Assembly (NCBI GenBank): GCA_946480555.1 | Contig: CAMLLE010000061.1 | Span: 1 to 10,259, forward strand | Direction of reading: 5' to 3' | DNA length: 10,259 nucleotides | Source: an uncultured Verrucomicrobia subdivision 3 bacterium | GTDB taxonomy: Bacteria; Verrucomicrobiota; Verrucomicrobiae; Limisphaerales; CAMLLE01 | Part shown: positions 1-9,226 of the stretch, piece by piece | Layout of the letters: every line of letters begins with the position of its first letter | How positions within the stretch are numbered: the first letter of the stretch is position 1 | Notes under the pieces: model-generated | What the model saw: only the letters and a program-made list of their open reading frames with translations | The model's database searches: none | Told to the model about the DNA's origin: nothing | Translations under genes and position numbers: made by a program

Positions 1-1882
1 GTGCCAAAGGAGTGAGAATCTGGTTGAGCCGGGGAATGCCGTTGAGATTGAAGCTCGCCGCAAGCGAATTGGGCTGTTCCTCGGTGCGAAATTCCAAGGT
101 CGTCGCTGAGGCTGCCCGGGCGAGTTGCTCAACGGTCTCGATCCATTCCGCATGCTGCGCTTCAGGAATGTCTTTGGTGTTCATCAGCTGTGCCAGAAAG
201 CGCAGGGCACCACCGACGTTGATCAGAATCAACTTGCTGGTTGCAGAAGGCAGTTGGTCCAGATCCCGGTGCAGCGGACCGGAAGCCGCCGCCGATCCGT
301 GATTCTTCAGGGCAGCCATCGAGGCATCGAGAACATCCCGATCCAGCGACAGCAGGAGCGTCTTCTTGAACTGTTCCAGATGGCAGTAAACATCCTGCCC
401 GTCCTTTGAAGCGACCTTGTAGCGGCCAATCTGGGAACCTCCCGGGGCCTCGGAGCCGGGAAGCAATTTCGCGATCGCCTTCTTCGTCTGCTCGGGATTG
501 CTGCTGGCGATGGCAAGGCCGACCGGCAATTGCGACAGCGGCACCAGCTTTCCTTTGCCCGGATTCGCAATGCTGGCTGGAACAGCGAACAGAGTGATCT
601 GCTCGATGTTCGTGAAGGTTTCCGCCCCGGCATCCATACCGGTCATGGCGCGAAGCTGAGCGCGAAGCTGTTCGGCCTGGGTGCCGGTTTGATTCAAGGA
701 AAAACTGGCCAGCGCCACCGCCTGCGCGGGCACGGCTTCCAGCGCGGCCTTGCCGATTCGCGGCGTGCGGATCATGTCATACGCGAGGCAGTGATGGCCT
801 TCCTTGAGTTGAACTTCGAGCCGCGACGCGGTGCGGTTGGTTTCAATGAACTCCGTGACCATCAGCGAATCGATGTTGCGGAAATCGACGAATGCATCGG
901 CGGACATGATCTGCGGCGGAACTTGTCCGGACGGGAACTGCTTCAACAGGTAATCGTATCCGGCATCCACATCGGCCCAAAGGGTGAAGATGCTTTTCTG
1001 CCGCTGCACCTTGTTCACTTTGGCGAATGACTTGTTGCTGCCGGCCAGGGTGGGTTCCGAAATCACGCGTTTGTATTGCCGGACACTCCACTGGAGCTGG
1101 CTTGCCGGCCGGGCCATGATCATGATCTTTTCATCGTAAGCAACGGCCATGTCTTCGGGGAGATTCACCACCGACATCCCTTCGATGGGCGTGGTGGTTT
1201 TCCCGGCCATTCCCAATCCCGCCAGAAGCAGCCCGCGCAAGGCGTCGCTCTTCCCGGGACAGAGCACGGAAATCATCTCCGGATGATCTTTTCCCACGCC
1301 GATGATTCCCACGGCTGAACTCCGAATCTTTTTGAACTCGGCCATCATGCTTGGATTCAACAGCGCTCCCAATACATCCGCAGGCGACCGGTGACCTCCC
1401 GCCGCTCCGCTCATCGCGGCCAGTGGATTCTCAAACGGAGTGTCTTTGAGCATCGTCAGGATCGTTTCGATCTGACGTCCCGGGCTGCCGAGTTCCAGAT
1501 ACACCAGCGTCCCGGCGGGCATCAGCGCCGCGGGATCGAAATCGGTCAGTTCCTCCAATAAGACGCGGGCCTTGTCAGCGAGGTCGGCTTGTCCGGAAAA
1601 ATCCGTGACGAGCCTTTCCAAGGCCGTCCGGGCGGAGGCTTCATCTTTGATTTTGAGGTAACACATGCCCTGGCGGTAAAGCGCCTGGGCCACATGCGCC
1701 GGCGACGCGGACTGGTCTTCGATGACCTTGCCGTAGGTCTTGATCGCGGAATCCATGTTGCCTTCCACCTCCTCCGCGTAGAGTCCTTGTTGCAGCAATT
1801 CGCTTGTCGTTGCGGCGTATGCCAGCTGGCAGGCGAATGCCAGAGCCGCAAAGACGAAGGGCAGAAATCTGAAGTGTTTCAT
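1..1882 (-). CDS. Exported TPR-domain protein, C-terminus beyond left edge
   Basis: The minus frame from ATG at 1882 stays open to the left edge, giving 627 visible residues without a stop, so the gene is 3'-truncated by the window. Residues 1-23 form a Sec signal peptide (hydrophobic core, AYA before the cleavage site at about A23/A24), so the product should act outside the cytoplasm. Residues about 28-112 are helical and TPR-like: a unit around LLQQGLYAEEVEGNMDSAI, then AQALYRQGMCYLKIKDEASA, then an FSGQADLADKA segment. From residue about 120 a long mixed alpha/beta region begins (PAGTLVYLELGSPG) that I cannot assign; the PA-TLVY-EL pattern recalls proteins annotated DUF3352, but only weakly. 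No clear Shine-Dalgarno precedes the ATG. It lies 41 nt after a small ORF and downstream of an ECF sigma factor on the same strand. In Verrucomicrobia and Planctomycetes such TPR proteins often sit beside ECF sigma factors, which suggests a functional link. Confidence 0.85.
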   Translation of the reverse strand, partial: MKHFRFLPFVFAALAFACQLAYAATTSELLQQGLYAEEVEGNMDSAIKTYGKVIEDQSASPAHVAQALYRQGMCYLKIKDEASARTALERLVTDFSGQADLADKARVLLEELTDFDPAALMPAGTLVYLELGSPGRQIETILTMLKDTPFENPLAAMSGAAGGHRSPADVLGALLNPSMMAEFKKIRSSAVGIIGVGKDHPEMISVLCPGKSDALRGLLLAGLGMAGKTTTPIEGMSVVNLPEDMAVAYDEKIMIMARPASQLQWSVRQYKRVISEPTLAGSNKSFAKVNKVQRQKSIFTLWADVDAGYDYLLKQFPSGQVPPQIMSADAFVDFRNIDSLMVTEFIETNRTASRLEVQLKEGHHCLAYDMIRTPRIGKAALEAVPAQAVALASFSLNQTGTQAEQLRAQLRAMTGMDAGAETFTNIEQITLFAVPASIANPGKGKLVPLSQLPVGLAIASSNPEQTKKAIAKLLPGSEAPGGSQIGRYKVASKDGQDVYCHLEQFKKTLLLSLDRDVLDASMAALKNHGSAAASGPLHRDLDQLPSATSKLILINVGGALRFLAQLMNTKDIPEAQHAEWIETVEQLARAASATTLEFRTEEQPNSLAASFNLNGIPRLNQILTPLA

Positions 1883-1923
1883 AATAGTTCTGGAAATGAG
1901 TGTTGTAGGTGACAGTCGGCGAA

Positions 1924-2127
1924 TCAATGTTGTTGGACGGATGATTGCATGGAGTTCCGCAGGGAGGCTTGATGGTCAGCTGCCTCCCAGGCCAGCATTT
2001 CGGCAGCGCGTAACCGGCGCAGTTTCTCGCGGTTTCCGATCGTTACCGGCACGCGCAGCGACGGCGCAGTGGCAGTCGGACGAAGCACGGGGAGTTCGGC
2101 GGTCCTTGTTTCAAATGCGGTCTTCAT
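1924..2127 (-). CDS. Small hypothetical protein, 67 aa
   Basis: ATG at 2127 is preceded by AGGA (2135-2138) with 7-nt spacing, the best ribosome site in this stretch, so I prefer it to an upstream in-frame ATG at 2166. The 67-residue product has no signal peptide or membrane segment. It has a Pro/Thr-rich first half (LPVLRPTATAPSLRVPV) and an Arg-rich, probably helical second half (REKLRRLRAAEMLAWEAADH). I do not recognise a family. It ends 41 nt before the TPR-protein start and begins about 50 nt below a candidate ECF-type promoter, so the two genes could be one transcript. It could be a small regulator, or a non-functional reading of a leader. Confidence 0.5.
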   Translation of the reverse strand: MKTAFETRTAELPVLRPTATAPSLRVPVTIGNREKLRRLRAAEMLAWEAADHQASLRNSMQSSVQQH

Positions 2128-2176
2128 AATCCAATCCTGTCTGGTGCGGCTTGGTTGAACATCCATATGCTGCGAG

Positions 2177-2209
2177 ATTAGACGCGAATTGTTACCGTTC
2201 TGCTACCGT
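2177..2209 (-). promoter_or_regulatory. Candidate ECF-type promoter with phased direct repeat
   Basis: On the minus strand the sequence CGTCTAAT (2184-2177) resembles an ECF -10 element. Upstream are two copies of ACGGTARCA at 2209-2201 and 2198-2190, spaced exactly 11 bp, about one helical turn. The distal GTAGCA lies 16 nt from CGTC, the usual ECF spacer. A start near 2170 would give a leader of about 43 nt to the small ORF at 2127. The neighbouring ECF sigma factor is an obvious candidate for recognising it. This is pattern inference only, and the core match is not to a named consensus. Confidence 0.4.
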
Positions 2210-2288
2210 CCCGTCCTTTTATCGAGAAAACCTCCGCGCAGCGATGAAGGAAAAGGGAATGACAAATCCGGAATGGCGACTGATTCAG

Positions 2289-2304
2289 CGCACCGCTCGG
2301 TGCG
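2289..2304. repeat. Short GC hairpin downstream of the sigma gene
   Basis: CGCACC and GGTGCG form a 6-bp stem around the loop GCTC (7 bp with a 2-nt loop). It lies about 50 nt past the sigma-factor stop on the minus strand and beside a second palindrome at 2319-2333. No T-run follows, so it is not a classical intrinsic terminator. Two adjacent palindromes resemble a REP-like cluster. Confidence 0.45.
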
Positions 2305-2318
2305 AACCCGGGAAGTCC

Positions 2319-2337
2319 GCGGTCATAGACCGCCGCC
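2319..2337. repeat. REP-like palindrome, copy 1 (degenerate)
   Basis: GCGGTC-ATA-GACCGC forms a 6-bp stem with a 3-nt loop, followed by CGCC. The right half GACCGCCGCC is identical to the right half of the more perfect palindrome at 4983-5003, and the loops differ (ATA versus TGC). Two copies in intergenic sites with a conserved stem and variable loop indicate a dispersed palindromic family. This copy lies 19 nt past the sigma-factor stop. Confidence 0.6.
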
Positions 2338-2355
2338 ACAGAATTGAAACTGCTG

Positions 2356-3999
2356 CTAACGCTTCGGGCCGAACGCCGCACCCTGGGTGATTCGCGCGTT
2401 CAGGCCATTCGTCAAAACCGTGTTCAACGCCGTTACCTGATCCGCGTTCAGGAATTCGCCCGCTTTCTGCAGCACGCGTTGATTGCTCTCGACGATCCGC
2501 ATCAGGTAATCGTCGATCTCGGATTGCGAGCCGAAGAACGCGGGATCGACGTCGCCCGCGATGCCATGCGTGAGCTCAAACGGCTCCGCCTTCACGATCT
2601 CCAACAGGCGGGAATTTTGCTCGGAACTCAGCTTGCTCGCGCCGAGTTCTACATTCAAAAGGTCCACTGTGGTTCGCGCAGGCACCTCCTGGTTGTATTC
2701 CTTCATCCGCGCCGCGAGTTCCGGGCCCAGCAGCTCTTTCAGTTTCAAACCAACCGCCTGATCCGATTGATCATTCGGTTCCAGCGGCGGGCCGCCCGGT
2801 TTCTGCGACTCCGCCAGACGCTGGGCACCTTCCTGAAAATGATCCGTGATGATGCGTGTGAACTGGTCGATCTGCTCTGGCGAAAGCTTCGCCTCTTGGA
2901 AGAATGCCGCGTAACGACGCTTCACCAAATCAACCATGGCAATACGGATGTATTCACGCATGGCCGGATCGCTCATCATCTTGGAGAAGCCGGGAGTGTT
3001 CGCGTTCGATTCCACCGCGGCAGTCAACTCCCGGCGCAAAGCGCCCACCTGACCGCGCAATTTGAGCACCTCGACCCGCTTCTGCTCGGATTTCATCCGC
3101 TCCAGCTCGCCGGTGAGGCTGGAGATTTGATTCGAAGCTGCATCGCGCTCCTGCCGCAGTGCACTGAGCTGGGCGTTGATTGGCGCCAAACGTTCACGGA
3201 GCGCGGCAGCATCCTTCCGCGCGGTGTTGACCTGCGTGCCTTCGTAAACGCCCACGACGGCGAGGGTCGCGATGGTGGCGGTGACAGTGATTTTCTGGAG
3301 CGTAGTCATGGCAATGGCTTTCGTGGCGGCTGCGGTTGTTGCAACGGCGCCTGCCGAGGCAAACGCCGTCGCGGTGGAAATCTTCAGTGCCAGGCCAACA
3401 GGCGCCGCGTGAACGGCACTCGCAGCCAGGGCTGCCGCGATCGCAGCGGGGCCAGCCGCGATTCCACGCCGGGTGAACGCTTCGCGCAATCGTTCCACCG
3501 CGCGGTTCACCCGCTTCTGTGCGGCTTCGTCGCTGATCCCAAAACGTGCTGCGATTTCGCGGGCGGATTTCTTTTCGAAATAGCGGAGAAACACGGCATC
3601 GCGATCAGATTCGTTAAGTTCGTTCAGCACCGCGTCCAGATGTGGCGCAATGTCGTTCCAGGCATCCGGCTCTTCGGCCGACGGTTCATTCATGGCGATG
3701 GCCTCCTGTTCGCGCAACTGGCGGCGAACGTTGGTGCGGATGGAATTGGCGGCAAGGTTTTGAGCCGTGCGATGCAGCCAGCCGGACAGCACGGGATGTT
3801 GCGCGAGCCGGGAAGAGTTTTGCGCCAGCGCGACGAACACCGCCTGGGTCACATCCTCGGCATGATGCGCCTCGCCGACCATGCGCAGCGCGGCAGAATA
3901 GACGAGATCAACGTGCCGGCGAACCAGCTCGGCGAACGCTTCCTCCGAGCGGGCCCTCGCGTAATCCAACAGCAGCTCCTGATCTGTTCGAGCATTCAC
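2356..3999 (-). CDS. ECF sigma factor with membrane anchor and LTxxQ-like tail
   Basis: The 547-residue product is far longer than an ordinary ECF sigma factor (about 180-200). Residues 7-100 are region 2, with DLVYSAALRMVGEAHHAEDV for core binding and LSGWLHRTAQNLAANSIR for promoter melting and -10 contact. Residues 123-177 are region 4, including the helix-turn-helix AREIAARFGISDEAAQKRVN. An Ala-rich linker (about 180-230) leads to one transmembrane segment (about 236-253), a coiled coil (about 257-327) and a helical C-terminal domain with three repeats: KLSPEQIDQF (371), KLSSEQNSRL (456) and FLNADQVTAL (516). These resemble LTxxQ motifs of CpxP/Spy/CnrX-type periplasmic sensors. The start is GTG at 3999; an in-frame stop lies immediately upstream (4002-4000), and no clear Shine-Dalgarno is visible. 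The stop is TAG. I infer a sigma factor held at the membrane and released or switched by an envelope signal. Confidence 0.9.
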   Translation of the reverse strand: MNARTDQELLLDYARARSEEAFAELVRRHVDLVYSAALRMVGEAHHAEDVTQAVFVALAQNSSRLAQHPVLSGWLHRTAQNLAANSIRTNVRRQLREQEAIAMNEPSAEEPDAWNDIAPHLDAVLNELNESDRDAVFLRYFEKKSAREIAARFGISDEAAQKRVNRAVERLREAFTRRGIAAGPAAIAAALAASAVHAAPVGLALKISTATAFASAGAVATTAAATKAIAMTTLQKITVTATIATLAVVGVYEGTQVNTARKDAAALRERLAPINAQLSALRQERDAASNQISSLTGELERMKSEQKRVEVLKLRGQVGALRRELTAAVESNANTPGFSKMMSDPAMREYIRIAMVDLVKRRYAAFFQEAKLSPEQIDQFTRIITDHFQEGAQRLAESQKPGGPPLEPNDQSDQAVGLKLKELLGPELAARMKEYNQEVPARTTVDLLNVELGASKLSSEQNSRLLEIVKAEPFELTHGIAGDVDPAFFGSQSEIDDYLMRIVESNQRVLQKAGEFLNADQVTALNTVLTNGLNARITQGAAFGPKR

Positions 4000-4058
4000 T
4001 CATAGGAGAATACCCGCCGGGCGGAAAACCGGACAGGAATTGTGGGCAGGACAAAACG

Positions 4059-4121
4059 AACCGCAAAGAACTCAGGGAACACATAGCGAAGTGCTATGCG
4101 ATCTCTGCGCTCTTTGCGGTT
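4059..4121. repeat. 63-bp imperfect inverted repeat
   Basis: Left arm 4059-4087 and right arm 4093-4121 pair at 24 of 29 positions around the 5-nt loop GAAGT. The outer 11 bp are perfect (AACCGCAAAGA against TCTTTGCGGTT), as are the inner six (CATAGC with GCTATG). The outer arm is akin to the AACCGCGGAGACGCAGAG-type block inside leuS (5590-5619), so both probably belong to one dispersed family. The element sits between the sigma-factor start and the stop of the upstream 229-aa gene, so it could separate the two units in RNA. Confidence 0.7.
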
Positions 4122-4128
4122 AAGAAAG

Positions 4129-4147
4129 GTCAGGCCGCAGGCCTGAC
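4129..4147 (-). terminator. Probable intrinsic terminator of the 229-aa gene
   Basis: GTCAGGCC and GGCCTGAC form a perfect 8-bp stem with a 3-nt loop, starting 11 nt after the TGA of the minus-strand gene at 4158. Read on the minus strand, the hairpin is followed by CTTTCTTAACC, a short T-rich tract. The tail is weaker than in a textbook terminator, so factor-dependent ending is also possible. Confidence 0.55.
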
Positions 4148-4157
4148 GCTGCATCGA

Positions 4158-4847
4158 TCAGGCGGCTTTGGCCTTGGCCTGAACGCCGGAGCGGAGAATT
4201 TTTATCGGCTCAGGGGTCTTGTAATGCCGCTTCAATCCGACTTCGCTCAGCATCTTGCCGGGTACACGCGAGATGAATTCCGGAAAGCTGCGTTCCACGC
4301 GATCGCGAATGAGCTTCTGGCCTGTCTTTGAAGCCCAGAATTCTTCCTCAACTTTGGAAAGCGCGATGCCGCCTTCTTCCGGCGAAAGCGTTTCGTGTTT
4401 GGCGAGCAGCCAGACGAGTTCCTTGTCGCCCGGCATGGCCACCGGGAACGGCGCGAACTTCGGCTTGAACTCCTCTTCCTCCGTCACCTCGGCACCGGCA
4501 TTGGGATTCACGCGAATCTCGCCGGTGAACTGCGAGCCATCGGTGAGCGCCAGTTCCACCGTGAGCGTTTTTTCCTTTTTGTTCGGACGAACGGTGACGT
4601 CGCCATCACCGAAGGTTTGCGCCAGCTGCGTCTTCACATCCTCGATGCTCTTCGGCTCGAGATCAGGAATTTCAATGCGCTGGCAGAACTTCTCGAACGC
4701 GCTGACGCGGGCGGTGGCTTTGAGTTCAGATTCAACTGCGCCGTAAATCTTGTCCGCGAGCTTCGGATCGTGCGTGGCTTTGGGGAGAACTTTCTTGAGC
4801 AGGTCCAGGAGCTGCGCTTCAGTCGGTTTTTTGGATTCTTTTTTCAT
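4158..4847 (-). CDS. Hypothetical cytoplasmic protein, 229 aa
   Basis: ATG at 4847 opens a 229-residue frame ending in TGA. I do not recognise the family. There is no signal peptide or membrane segment, so it is probably cytoplasmic. The N-terminus is lysine-rich and helical (MKKESKKPTEAQLLDLLKKV). Residues about 84-113 look like beta strands (DVTVRPNKKEKTLTVELAL, then FTGEIRVN). An acidic patch TEEEE lies at 122-126, and the C-terminal third is basic, ending AKAKAA. One cysteine is present (C55). No strong Shine-Dalgarno is visible. The gene stands alone, with repeats upstream and a terminator-like hairpin downstream. Codon and residue composition look like those of real genes, and the antisense frame shows no known domain. 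Confidence 0.75.
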   Translation of the reverse strand: MKKESKKPTEAQLLDLLKKVLPKATHDPKLADKIYGAVESELKATARVSAFEKFCQRIEIPDLEPKSIEDVKTQLAQTFGDGDVTVRPNKKEKTLTVELALTDGSQFTGEIRVNPNAGAEVTEEEEFKPKFAPFPVAMPGDKELVWLLAKHETLSPEEGGIALSKVEEEFWASKTGQKLIRDRVERSFPEFISRVPGKMLSEVGLKRHYKTPEPIKILRSGVQAKAKAA

Positions 4848-4941
4848 TCAGACAAAAATTGGACTGACGTTTTGCCAAACGCCGGAACGAAGGGCAAACG
4901 ATTACTGGATTTCCGGCGAAGAAAATTTTAGGGGCCAGCTT

Positions 4942-4974
4942 TTAACCACGGATGGACACAGATGAACACCGATG
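4942..4974. repeat. Dispersed repeat with 10-nt period
   Basis: After TTAACCACG the sequence runs GATGGACACA / GATGAACACC / GATG, a 10-nt tandem unit. From memory, sequences of this type (AACCACGGATGGACACAGAT) occur as intergenic dispersed repeats in Verrucomicrobia, Planctomycetes and other phyla. It lies in the 214-bp gap between leuS and the 229-aa gene, 8 nt from the palindrome at 4983. Its function is unknown. Confidence 0.65.
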
Positions 4975-4979
4975 CTCCT

Positions 4980-5007
4980 GTAGCGGCGGTCTGCGACCGC
5001 CGCCGTA
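4980..5007. repeat. REP-like palindrome, copy 2 (near perfect)
   Basis: GCGGCGGTC (4983-4991) and GACCGCCGC (4995-5003) make a perfect 9-bp stem with the loop TGC, flanked by TA and TA. It shares its stem sequence with the palindrome at 2319-2337. It is located 59 nt past the leuS stop on the minus strand. It could serve as an RNA 3' end stabiliser for leuS, but no T-run follows, so terminator function is uncertain. Confidence 0.75.
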
Positions 5008-5061
5008 TGAGCATGAATTCGCCGCGCAGCGCAGACTGGCGGAGGAACCCATCCGCCCCAA

Positions 5062-7833
<2,772 letters not shown>

Positions 7834-8025
7834 AGAGCGCGAGATGATTGCGAAATCGGGCAGGGGAAACAACACAAAGTAGGATCACCCGTTCTTCCGC
7901 CTTTGACTCCTCGTCCCCTCCCTGAAAGCCACCATCGAGCCGTTTGAGTCGCATCGTTCGGCAAGCCACTTGCAAAAATCGCCGTTGTTCGCGTGCATGG
8001 TTTCTGCTTGATTCAACGCGTCCCG

Positions 8026-8349
8026 ATGAAACTCGAACTTGCGACATTGATAAAGCGCGTCTGCCAGCGGCAAACGATCGCTTTTGCTTTGCTCGGCTTG
8101 TTCCTGTCTGTCCTCGGCATGGCTCAGTTCGAGTCATTGCATCGCGCGCTGCACTGCGATGCTGCGGAGCCGGAGCATCAATGTGCGGTGACTTTGATTC
8201 AGGCGGGACAGATCGATTCGCCGGCTGTGGTCGTGGCGGTGGTAAATGAGTCGGTTGAAATCCTTTTCCAGCCCGCGCTTCAATCGGTTTTTGTTCCCCA
8301 GCCTTCGTTCTCCCTTCTTCCCAGCCGCGGTCCTCCCGCGCTTTCCTGA
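8026..8349 (+). CDS. Small membrane/exported protein with His/Cys cluster, 107 aa
   Basis: ATG 8026 gives 107 residues. An in-frame GTG at 7993 would add 11. One hydrophobic segment (about residues 17-35, TIAFALLGLFLSVLGMAQF) is a signal anchor or uncleaved signal. It is followed directly by a potential metal-binding cluster: H39, H43, C44, H51 and C53 within LHRALHCDAAEPEHQCAV. The C-terminus ends SRGPPALS; RGPP/RAPP tails are familiar to me from small periplasmic proteins of metal-uptake loci (DUF2946-like), but the body does not clearly match that family. It is transcribed away from leuS and is the first gene of a plus-strand run with the prepilin-like and surface-anchored proteins. Function is unproven; metal binding is inference from residues and context. 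Confidence 0.7.
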   Translation: MKLELATLIKRVCQRQTIAFALLGLFLSVLGMAQFESLHRALHCDAAEPEHQCAVTLIQAGQIDSPAVVVAVVNESVEILFQPALQSVFVPQPSFSLLPSRGPPALS

Positions 8350-8448
8350 TTCCTCTCAGGCCTTTGCTCTGACGCCAGAAGTGTGTTCCGGCGCGGCGGT
8401 GAAGGTGTCGTTCCCCAGTTAAATCCCGGCCAGCTGCGGCCCGTCCAC

Positions 8449-8460
8449 GCCCACGTGGGC
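8449..8460. promoter_or_regulatory. 12-bp perfect palindrome upstream of prepilin-like gene
   Basis: GCCCACGTGGGC is a perfect palindrome ending 19 nt before the ATG at 8480. It might be an operator or a small RNA stem. A 12-bp palindrome is expected a few times by chance in 10 kb, so only the position is suggestive. Confidence 0.2.
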
Positions 8461-8479
8461 AAAAGGCAGCGGACATTCC

Positions 8480-9166
8480 ATGAAATTGAAACGGTCGTTG
8501 AACCGCCCCGGCGCGTTCACGTTGATCGAACTGCTGGTCGTGATCGCCGTGATCGCGATTCTCGCTGCGCTCCTGCTGCCCGCATTGAGCCGCGCGAAGA
8601 ACAAAGCCAAAGCCATCTCCTGCGTCTCGAATCTCCGGCAGATCGCGCTCGGGATGCACATGTATGCGGATGACTTCAACGGTCATCTGCCCGGCACCGC
8701 GCACACCAGCCTGAGCAACAGCTGGATCTTCAGCCTCGCGCCCTTCATCGGCAACGTGGACAAGGTCCGAATCTGTCCGAACGATCCGAAAGGCGAGCAG
8801 CGGCTGCAAAGCGCGGGAACCAGCTACATCATGAACGAATACACTTCGGTTCCCGCCTTCGATCCGTTCGGCAATCCCATTCCGGGCGAGCCGGTGTGGA
8901 ATCGGATGAGCGCGATCCGCAAGCCAAGCGAGACGTTCCTTGTTTTTGAAATCTCCAATCGCGCCGGCACCGGGACCGGCCAGGACCACACGCATTCCCG
9001 CAACTGGCTGAAGGGTTGGAACAGCGTGCTCGACGACATTGAACCCGCGCGCCACGGCGGCACGGCCAATTATCTGTTCGCCGACTGGCATGTCGAATCC
9101 GTGAAAGCCGAACAGCTTCGAAAGCGCATCGAAGCGAAGGACAACTTTGCAAAACCGCCGCAGTGA
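8480..9166 (+). CDS. Prepilin-type protein with H-X9-D C-terminal motif
   Basis: 228 residues. The N-terminus carries a type IV prepilin / type II pseudopilin signal: a basic leader, then [20 protein letters not shown] with Glu at +5 (E17), cut between A12 and F13. The -1 residue is Ala rather than the usual Gly. Residues 20-36 are the hydrophobic assembly helix, and the rest is a globular domain outside the membrane. Near the end, H192 and D202 are separated by exactly nine residues ([11 protein letters not shown]), the H-X9-DG pattern of large prepilin-like families in Verrucomicrobia and Planctomycetes. Here the Gly is Trp (DWHVE). Two cysteines (C48, C99) may form a disulfide. The gene is 130 nt after the small His/Cys protein and 60 nt before the PEP-CTERM gene, so an operon is possible. 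Confidence 0.92.
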   Translation: MKLKRSLNRPGAFTLIELLVVIAVIAILAALLLPALSRAKNKAKAISCVSNLRQIALGMHMYADDFNGHLPGTAHTSLSNSWIFSLAPFIGNVDKVRICPNDPKGEQRLQSAGTSYIMNEYTSVPAFDPFGNPIPGEPVWNRMSAIRKPSETFLVFEISNRAGTGTGQDHTHSRNWLKGWNSVLDDIEPARHGGTANYLFADWHVESVKAEQLRKRIEAKDNFAKPPQ

Positions 9167-9226
9167 AACAAATCTCGCGGTCCATGCCGCAAACCTAAAC
9201 CCAAACAAAGAACGAAGGAAATTCAG

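Noticed and set aside
2344..4005. 553-codon open frame on the plus strand opposite the sigma factor
   Set aside because: It is slightly longer than the sigma frame but Arg/His-rich with no domain; the minus strand has clear sigma regions 2 and 4. It is a shadow of GC-rich codon bias.
4000..4058. Promoter for the sigma-factor gene
   Set aside because: TATTCT lies near the start but no -35 at suitable spacing was found, and no copy of the CGTCTAAT box is present.
4868..4922. Long-range inverted repeat CGCCGGA / TCCGGCG upstream of the 229-aa gene
   Set aside because: Short arms with a long loop; likely by chance in GC-rich DNA.
7834..8025. Promoter or Zur box in the divergent region between leuS and the small His/Cys gene
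   Set aside because: TTGCAA with a poor -10 (GTGCAT) and a short TTGATTCAA palindrome were seen, but neither is close enough to a known consensus to call.
8125..8160. GTTCGAGTC, like a tRNA T-loop
   Set aside because: It lies inside a coding frame, and no acceptor or anticodon stem can be formed around it.
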